Positions 59,019-64,000 of a DNA stretch of 64,000 nucleotides are shown piece by piece. The notes beneath the pieces were generated by a model, which worked only from the letters and a program-made list of their open reading frames with translations, had not been told where the DNA came from and searched no databases. Location: contig NZ_JAFMOW010000068.1 in the NCBI RefSeq assembly GCF_019049675.1, positions 372,001 to 436,000 on the forward strand. Direction: 5' to 3'. Each line of letters begins with the position of its first letter. Position 1 is the stretch's first letter. A program made the translations under genes and the position numbers. This DNA is from Rahnella bonaserana (GTDB lineage: Bacteria; Pseudomonadota; Gammaproteobacteria; Enterobacterales; Enterobacteriaceae).

Positions 59019-60088
59019 AGCGGATACAAAATAACCGTGAACTGACTGCGCTGATGGCGATTATTGCGCTCTTTGCCCTGCTCGGCGTGATGGATCGCCA
59101 GTCTTTCAGCTTTCAGACGCTGAGCATGATTTTCGGCAGCGCCCAAATTCTGATGTTGCTGGCGATGGGCGCAACGGTGGTGATGCTGACCCGCAATATT
59201 GACGTTTCCGTCGGTTCTGTTACCGGCCTGTGCGCCGTGACGCTGGGGGTTTTGCTTAACAGCGGCATGAACCTGCCACTGGCCTGCCTGGCAACACTTG
59301 GCGCCGGATTGCTGGCGGGATTATTCAACGGCGTGCTGGTGGCCTGGCTGCGCATTCCTGCGATTGTCGCCACCCTGGGCACCCTGGGTTTATACCGCGG
59401 TCTGATGTTGCTGATGACCGGCGGCAAATGGATTGAAGGCTTACCTGCCGGACTGAAATCGTTGTCCGAACCGGTGTTTCTCAGCGTTTCATCGCTTGGC
59501 TGGCTGGTGATTGTTTTACTGGTGGCAATGTTCTGGATGCTCAGCCGCACCGCATTTGGCCGCAGTTTTTACGCGGTGGGCGACAACTTGCAGGGCGCGC
59601 GTCAGCTTGGCGTGGCCGTTAATCGCGTAAGAATTCTGGCGTTCGGCATCAACGGCATGATGGCAGCCATCGCGGGGATTGTCTTCGCGTCGCAAATCGG
59701 CTTCGTGCCTAACCAGACCGGCAGCGGGCTGGAAATGAAAGCCATCGCCGCCTGCGTACTGGGCGGGATCAGCCTGCTGGGCGGTACCGGTTCAATCATC
59801 GGCGCGGTGCTGGGGGCGTATTTCCTGACCCAAATCGACAGCGTGCTGGTGCTGTTACGCCTTCCGGCCTGGTGGAACGATTTTATTGCCGGACTGGTGC
59901 TGCTGGCGGTGCTGGTCTTCGATGGCCGATTGCGACAGGCGCTGGAGAAAAACCTGCGGCGTCAGAAGTATTCACGCTTCCTGGCGGCCAGTCCGCCGTC
60001 TCAGAAGAAACCCGCTGAACGAAAATCTCAGCAGCAAAAAAATCTCACACGCCGGCTAAGTACCGGCAAAAAGAGCGGGGTAGTGTGA
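59012..60088 (+). CDS. lsrC: AI-2 import permease LsrC
   Basis: LsrC is one of two membrane subunits of the AI-2 importer. The 358-residue chain has eight to ten hydrophobic segments and the BPD transporter features [33 protein letters not shown] and [18 protein letters not shown]. The C-terminal tail after residue 315 is Lys/Gln/Ser-rich and longer than in E. coli (342 residues). It overlaps lsrA at the start (GGAGGA upstream) and lsrD at the end, so the operon is translated as a coupled set. Confidence 0.95.
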   Translation: MLKRIQNNRELTALMAIIALFALLGVMDRQSFSFQTLSMIFGSAQILMLLAMGATVVMLTRNIDVSVGSVTGLCAVTLGVLLNSGMNLPLACLATLGAGLLAGLFNGVLVAWLRIPAIVATLGTLGLYRGLMLLMTGGKWIEGLPAGLKSLSEPVFLSVSSLGWLVIVLLVAMFWMLSRTAFGRSFYAVGDNLQGARQLGVAVNRVRILAFGINGMMAAIAGIVFASQIGFVPNQTGSGLEMKAIAACVLGGISLLGGTGSIIGAVLGAYFLTQIDSVLVLLRLPAWWNDFIAGLVLLAVLVFDGRLRQALEKNLRRQKYSRFLAASPPSQKKPAERKSQQQKNLTRRLSTGKKSGVV

Positions 60089-61113
60089 TGAACAAACTCC
60101 AACAATATGGCTGGGAGGCCGCGCTGCTGGCACTGCTGGTTATCGAAATCCTGCTGTTCGGTTTTGCCAATCCGCGCATGCTGGATGCGAATACGCTGCT
60201 GTTCAGTACCAGCGATTTCATCACCATCGGGATTGTGGCATTGCCGCTGACGCTGGTGATTGTCAGCGGCGGCATCGACATTTCCTTCGGTTCGACCATC
60301 GGCCTGTGCGCTATCGCACTCGGCGTACTTTGTCAGGCTGGCGTTCCGCTGGCACTGGCGATCATCCTCACGCTGGCGCTGGGCGCAACCTGTGGTTTGC
60401 TCAATGCCGCGCTGATTCTCTATACCGGCGTGAATCCGCTGGTCATCACGCTGGGCACGCTCTATCTGTTCGGCGGCAGTGCCTTATTGCTTTCCGGACT
60501 GGCGGGCGCGACGGGTTTCGAGGGTATCGGTAATTTCCCCGATGCGTTTACCAATTTTGCCAATCAGCTGGTGCTGGGCCTGCCAATGCCGCTGATGATA
60601 TTCCTTCTGGCGACGCTGTTTTTCTGGCTGCTGATGCACCGCAGTCGTACCGGCCGCAACGTTTTCCTCATCGGCCAGAATGCCCGTGTGGCACGTTATG
60701 GCGCACTGCCGGTCAGCCGTACGGTGTTTGCCCTTTACGGTATGACGGGGCTGGCCTCCGCGGTCGCCGCCATCCTGATGACGTCTTATTTCGGCTCAGC
60801 CCGTTCTGATCTCGGCAACGCTTTACTGATGCCCGCTATCACAGCGGTCGTGCTCGGCGGTGCCAATATTTATGGCGGTTCGGGTTCCATTCTCGGCACA
60901 GCGCTGGCGACGCTGCTGATCGGGTATCTCCAGCAGGGCTTGCAGATGGTCGGCGTCTCCAGCCAGGTTTCCAGTGCGCTGTCCGGCGCGTTGTTGATCC
61001 TGGTCGTCATTGGCCGTTCCGCCAGCCTCAACCGGGGTCTTATCCGCAGTGTTTTCCAGCGTTATCGCCAGCGCTGGTCTGCGCCTTCTCCTTCCTTGAC
61101 GTCTTCTAAATAA
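60088..61113 (+). CDS. lsrD: AI-2 import permease LsrD
   Basis: LsrD is the second permease subunit. The ATG at 60088 shares its A with the lsrC stop (TGATG), giving 341 residues; a GTG one codon earlier is also in frame. Typical features are [56 protein letters not shown] and [19 protein letters not shown]. coli LsrD has 330 residues; the extra ones are at both ends. lsrB follows after 10-13 bp. Confidence 0.95.
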   Translation: MNKLQQYGWEAALLALLVIEILLFGFANPRMLDANTLLFSTSDFITIGIVALPLTLVIVSGGIDISFGSTIGLCAIALGVLCQAGVPLALAIILTLALGATCGLLNAALILYTGVNPLVITLGTLYLFGGSALLLSGLAGATGFEGIGNFPDAFTNFANQLVLGLPMPLMIFLLATLFFWLLMHRSRTGRNVFLIGQNARVARYGALPVSRTVFALYGMTGLASAVAAILMTSYFGSARSDLGNALLMPAITAVVLGGANIYGGSGSILGTALATLLIGYLQQGLQMVGVSSQVSSALSGALLILVVIGRSASLNRGLIRSVFQRYRQRWSAPSPSLTSSK

Positions 61114-61123
61114 GCCGGGGTTA

Positions 61124-62143
61124 ATGATGAAAGCCAACACAATGAAAACCTTATTGATTGCCAGTGCCGTAAGCCTCGCCTGCCTGAGTGCGCAGGCGGC
61201 TGAACGTATCGCCTTTATCCCCAAACTTGTGGGTGTCGGTTATTTCACCAGCGGCGGCAATGGCGCGACGGCTGCGGGCAAAGAACTGGGTGTGGACGTG
61301 ACTTATGACGGTCCGACCGAACCGAGTGTTTCCGGGCAGGTGCAGATGATCAACAACTTCGTCAATCAGGGATACAACGCGATTGTGGTCGCGGCTGTAT
61401 CACCGGATGGCTTGTGCCCCGCACTTAAACGCGCCATGCAACGCGGCGTGAAAGTGCTGACCTGGGATTCTGACACCAAACCAGAATGCCGCTCGATTTA
61501 CATCAACCAGGGCACGCCGCAACAGCTCGGGTCGATGCTGGTAGACATGACGTCCAGCCAGGTGAAGAAAGAAAAAGCCAAAGTGGCGTTTTTCTATTCC
61601 AGCCCGACGGTGACTGACCAAAACCAGTGGGTGAAAGAGGCGAAAGCCAAAATCGCCAAAGAACATCCGGGCTGGGAAATCGTGACCACGCAGTACGGCT
61701 ATAACGACGCCACAAAATCGCTGCAAACCGCCGAAGGAATTTTGAAATCTTATGGCGATCTTGACGCCATTATTGCGCCGGACGCCAATGCCTTACCGGC
61801 TGCCGCACAGGCGGCGGAAAACCTCAAACGCACCAACGTGACCATCGTCGGCTTCAGTACACCAAACGTCATGCGCCCGTATGTTGAGCGCGGCACGGTC
61901 AAACAGTTCGGTCTGTGGGACGTGGTCAGTCAGGGCAAAATTTCGGTTTACGTCGCCGATCAGTTACTGAAAAAAGGCGAACTCAACGTGGGTGACAAAC
62001 TGGATGTGCCAAACGTCGGAACGGTGGAAGTGGTGCCGAACAGCGTACAGGGCTACCAGTATGAGGCCAAAGGCAACGGCATCGTATTACTGCCGGAACG
62101 CGTGGTCTTCACCAAAGACAACATTGGCAAATATGACTTCTGA
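61124..62143 (+). CDS. lsrB: Periplasmic AI-2-binding protein LsrB
   Basis: LsrB binds the tetrahydroxy form of AI-2 in the periplasm and delivers it to LsrCD. The 339-residue precursor has a signal peptide cleaved near residue 25 ([10 protein letters not shown]). AI-2-binding residues known from Salmonella are in place: Lys in [11 protein letters not shown], Asp in [10 protein letters not shown], Asp-Gln in [12 protein letters not shown], and Pro and Ala in [12 protein letters not shown]. Two ATG codons (61124 and 61127) are equally placed behind GGGG. E. coli LsrB has 340 residues. Confidence 0.96.
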   Translation: MMKANTMKTLLIASAVSLACLSAQAAERIAFIPKLVGVGYFTSGGNGATAAGKELGVDVTYDGPTEPSVSGQVQMINNFVNQGYNAIVVAAVSPDGLCPALKRAMQRGVKVLTWDSDTKPECRSIYINQGTPQQLGSMLVDMTSSQVKKEKAKVAFFYSSPTVTDQNQWVKEAKAKIAKEHPGWEIVTTQYGYNDATKSLQTAEGILKSYGDLDAIIAPDANALPAAAQAAENLKRTNVTIVGFSTPNVMRPYVERGTVKQFGLWDVVSQGKISVYVADQLLKKGELNVGDKLDVPNVGTVEVVPNSVQGYQYEAKGNGIVLLPERVVFTKDNIGKYDF

Positions 62144-62162
62144 CGATTAAGGAGAAAGGAAA

Positions 62163-63038
62163 ATGGCAGATCTGGACGATATCAGAGACGGTAAGAACTT
62201 CGGCATCGGCACTCCACAGGATAATCATGCGTTCTTCCTCAAAGGCAGCGGTCAGCTGGACTGGGGCATGCAGTCGCGACTGGCGCGTATTTTCAATCCG
62301 CAGTCCGGGCGTACGGTGATGCTGGCGTTCGACCACGGCTACTTTCAGGGCCCGACCACTGGCCTTGAGCGTATCGATATCAACATTGCGCCGCTGTTTG
62401 CCCATACCGATGTACTGATGTGTACCCGTGGCGTGCTGCGCAGCGTGGTTCCGGCGGCGGTCAATAAGCCAGTGGTGATGCGTGCCTCAGGCGGTAACTC
62501 GATTCTGACCGAGCTTTCCAATGAAACCGTCGCTGTCGCGATAGAAGACGCGCTGCGCCTGAACGTCGCAGCAATGGCTGCGCAGGTGTATATCGGCAGT
62601 GAATACGAACATCAGTCGATCAAAAACATTATTCAGCTGGTCGATCAGGGGATGCGCTACGGCATGCCGACCATGGCAGTAACCGGCGTCGGAAAAGACA
62701 TGGCGCGTGACCAGCGTTACTTCTCGCTGGCAACCCGCATTGCCGCTGAAATGGGGGCGAACATCATCAAAACCTATTACGTCGATGAAGGTTTTGAGCG
62801 CGTCGCGGCGGGCTGTCCGGTACCGATTGTCATAGCGGGCGGTAAAAAACTGCCTGAACGCGAAGCGCTGGAAATGTGTTTTAAAGCCATAGATCAGGGC
62901 GCATCCGGTGTGGATATGGGGCGTAACATCTTCCAGTCCGAATCGCCGGTCGCCATGCTGAAAGCCGTGAAAGCGGTGGTACATGAAAACGCCAGCGTAG
63001 CGCACGCATACGAATTGTTCCTTAGCGAAAAGGGGTAA
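62163..63038 (+). CDS. lsrF: 3-hydroxy-5-phosphonooxypentane-2,4-dione thiolase LsrF
   Basis: LsrF transfers the acetyl group of the isomerised phospho-AI-2 to CoA, giving acetyl-CoA and dihydroxyacetone phosphate, and so ends the signal. It has a class I aldolase fold; the catalytic Lys is in [12 protein letters not shown], and [13 protein letters not shown] and [12 protein letters not shown] are conserved. The length is 291 residues as in E. coli. AAGGAGAAAGGAAA precedes the start. It lies between lsrB and lsrG. Confidence 0.96.
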   Translation: MADLDDIRDGKNFGIGTPQDNHAFFLKGSGQLDWGMQSRLARIFNPQSGRTVMLAFDHGYFQGPTTGLERIDINIAPLFAHTDVLMCTRGVLRSVVPAAVNKPVVMRASGGNSILTELSNETVAVAIEDALRLNVAAMAAQVYIGSEYEHQSIKNIIQLVDQGMRYGMPTMAVTGVGKDMARDQRYFSLATRIAAEMGANIIKTYYVDEGFERVAAGCPVPIVIAGGKKLPEREALEMCFKAIDQGASGVDMGRNIFQSESPVAMLKAVKAVVHENASVAHAYELFLSEKG

Positions 63039-63041
63039 ACC

Positions 63042-63332
63042 ATGGAAGTGACACTGGTGGAAATTAATGTTCAGCCGGAAAAGGTGGATGAGTTCCTGGA
63101 AGTGTTTCACGCCAATCATTCAGGTGCGGTGAAAGAGCCGGGAAACCTAAGGTTTGATGTGTTGCAGGACGAGAAGGTGCCGACCCGATTCTTTATCTAC
63201 GAAGCCTATCAGGATAATGATGCCGTGCTGGCGCATAAGAAAACACCGCATTATCTGAAATGCGTTGAAGCGCTGGAGGGGATTATGTCGGAGCCGAGGA
63301 AGAAGACAACTTTCAAGGGGATTTACCCTTGA
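63042..63332 (+). CDS. lsrG: Phospho-AI-2 isomerase LsrG
   Basis: LsrG isomerises phospho-DPD to the substrate of LsrF. The 96-residue length equals E. coli LsrG. It is a ferredoxin-like ABM-domain protein, starting [19 protein letters not shown], with [18 protein letters not shown] and a conserved [10 protein letters not shown]. It begins 3 bp after the lsrF stop and ends the operon. Confidence 0.95.
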   Translation: MEVTLVEINVQPEKVDEFLEVFHANHSGAVKEPGNLRFDVLQDEKVPTRFFIYEAYQDNDAVLAHKKTPHYLKCVEALEGIMSEPRKKTTFKGIYP

Positions 63333-63348
63333 CCTGTAATTTCTAACC

Positions 63349-63460
63349 GCAACTGCAACTGCAACTGCAACTGCAACTGCAACTGCAACTGCAACTGCAA
63401 CTGCAACTGCAACTGCAACTGCAACTGCAACTGCAACTGCAACTGCAACTGCAACTGCAA
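63349..63460. repeat. Hexanucleotide microsatellite (GCAACT)n
   Basis: GCAACT repeats 18 full times plus 4 bases, 112 bp with no interruption, 16 bp after the lsrG stop. The unit is a multiple of three, so frames through it stay open (Ala-Val alternation on the minus strand), but no coding function is supported. Such perfect arrays change length by slippage. Confidence 0.95.
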
Positions 63461-63470
63461 ATTCAAAACC

Positions 63471-63486
63471 GTGGGCGTCGGCCCAC
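63471..63486. other. Hairpin between the microsatellite and element A
   Basis: GTGGGC and GCCCAC pair over 6 bp around a GTCG loop, directly before the structured element that starts at 63487. Confidence 0.6.
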
Positions 63487-63668
63487 ACCGACCAGAGACC
63501 CGGTAACGCGCGGGCCTCTGGACTCCGCGCTTTTTTAACTGCGCGCTGTCGCGGGTATGAAGGACATATTCTGGTGCATAAGTGGGTGGCGCAAATCCAG
63601 GTGCTTCGCACTTCCTTCTCTCGGTCTTCGAGCCACAGGTCTCGAAGCCGCTCCGTTCAGCTGAATTT
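63487..63668 (+). repeat. Structured repeat element, copy A (182 nt)
   Basis: Copy A has four stems: P0 63492-63502/63511-63521 (one mismatch), P1 63593-63600/63661-63668 (one mismatch), P2 63601-63604/63608-63611, and P3 63626-63632/63641-63647, which can extend by CGG/CCG. The same order of stems appears in inverted copy B. Shared unpaired blocks are CTCTCGGT and CCGCTCCGTTCAG. It resembles repetitive extragenic elements in position and size, but I do not recognise the family. Confidence 0.7.
63508..63536 (+). terminator. Possible terminator of the lsr operon, inside element A
   Basis: GCGCGG and CCGCGC form a 6-bp GC stem with an 11-nt loop followed by six T residues. It shares bases with stem P0 of element A, so the two hairpins exclude each other. 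Confidence 0.6.
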
Positions 63669-63743
63669 TAAGCACGCCAATCCACATTTCTAAAAGATGA
63701 AAAAGAGTCCTCTTTTGAATTAAAGATCGTGCGGGCGATTCAG

Positions 63744-63922
63744 AAATCTTGCTGAACGGAGCGGCCTGAAGACCTCAGGCTTCAGGACCGAGAGAGGGCA
63801 CCGCGCAGCGGCAAGATTTCCAGCCTGTCGCTGCGATACCTGAAACATAGTCAACGCGCGGATCACGTGTTTGAAAAAGCGAGGGGAGTTCAGAGGGGAA
63901 AAGCCTTTCCCCTCTGGTCGGT
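63744..63922 (-). repeat. Structured repeat element, copy B (179 nt, inverted)
   Basis: Read on the minus strand, copy B begins ACCGACCAGAG like copy A and carries equivalent stems: P0 63906-63916/63891-63901 (11 bp, perfect), P1 63819-63812/63751-63744 (8 bp, perfect), P2 63811-63808/63804-63801 and P3 63786-63780/63771-63765. The P1-to-P1 core is exactly 76 nt in both copies. Many stem bases differ between copies yet still pair. Confidence 0.7.
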
Positions 63923-63965
63923 TTCGGCACTGCGCGTCAGGTGACCGCTGCACTTGAGAAACCGA
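63918..63965. other. Outer stem next to element B
   Basis: TCGGTTTC (63918-63925) and GAAACCGA (63958-63965) form a perfect 8-bp stem that encloses a smaller GTCA/TGAC hairpin. It overlaps the end of element B by five bases. Confidence 0.55.
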
Positions 63966-64000
63966 AATCTTCTCGATCTAATGTTGATTAAATCTCCCCT
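63966..64000. other. Right edge of window, nothing recognised
   Basis: The last 35 bp are AT-rich with no gene or structure that can be supported before the window ends. Confidence 0.6.

Noticed and set aside
63349-63460. Possible CRISPR-like array
   Set aside because: The unit is a 6-bp simple repeat with no spacers, so it is a microsatellite.
63147-63611. 154-codon minus-strand frame with a long Val-Ala repeat
   Set aside because: The frame is open only because the hexanucleotide array has a length that is a multiple of three; it also runs through the lsrG gene on the opposite strand.
63593-63668. Possible tRNA because the core is 76 nt and has several stems
   Set aside because: The stem lengths, loop sizes and lack of a T-arm, CCA-type acceptor end and anticodon arm do not fit a tRNA.
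63720-63953. 77-codon minus-strand frame in element B
   Set aside because: It covers the stems of a structured repeat, whose pattern of paired changes points to structure rather than coding.

Overview
The window is a stretch of enterobacterial chromosome. Gene order from adhE through ychE, oppABCDF, yciU, clsA, yciY, yciI, tonB, yciABC, ompW, the trp operon, rnm, yciO, rluB, btuR, yciK, sohB, yciN, topA, cysB, acnA, ribA, pgpB, lapAB, pyrF, yciH, osmB and yciT is the same backbone as in Escherichia coli, and most products match the E. coli length within a few residues. Several traits point away from E. coli and towards a Yersiniaceae-type genus such as Rahnella, Serratia or Ewingella: trpG and trpD are separate genes, RluB has a long basic N-terminal tail, a cobUSCT cluster sits between rluB and btuR, and a lone araD lies between osmB and yciT. 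The genus is an inference; no database comparison was possible.

Layout. 1-9.6 kb: 5' part of adhE (cut by the window edge), ychE, a 1.2 kb non-coding gap, and the oligopeptide permease operon oppABCDF. 9.7-17.8 kb: small envelope and stress genes (yciU, clsA, yciY, two small zinc proteins, yciI, tonB, yciABC, a cysteine-cluster protein, ompW and a BON lipoprotein). 18-25 kb: trpLEGDCBA on the minus strand with a complete control region (promoter, TrpR operator, leader peptide, attenuator). 25-32.7 kb: rnm, yciO, rluB, cobalamin nucleotide-loop genes cobUSCT, btuR and yciK. 33-47.2 kb: housekeeping genes sohB to osmB. 47.6-54.5 kb: accessory carbon metabolism, namely araD, yciT, the glycyl radical enzyme pair ybiW/ybiY, divergent fsaA, and kdgT. 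54.6-63.3 kb: a complete autoinducer-2 system, lsrK-lsrR divergent from lsrACDBFG. 63.3-64 kb: non-coding DNA with a hexanucleotide microsatellite and two inverted copies of a multi-hairpin element.

How the parts work together. adhE, ompW and the ybiYW/fsaA locus have FNR-like sites upstream, so anaerobic adaptation is a recurring theme. The Opp operon imports peptides. YbiY would activate YbiW, whose product would be cleaved by FsaA in a radical-based sugar phosphate route. CobU, CobS, CobC, CobT and BtuR together would turn salvaged corrinoids into adenosylcobalamin. LsrACDB imports AI-2, LsrK phosphorylates it, LsrR senses phospho-AI-2, and LsrG and LsrF degrade it.

The most unusual signals are the paired roughly 180-nt structured elements at the right end, whose hairpins keep pairing although their sequences differ; one FNR box placed about 41 bp from the predicted start of both divergent ybiY and fsaA promoters; a trp leader peptide with its two tryptophan codons split apart; and the repeat-rich RluB tail.
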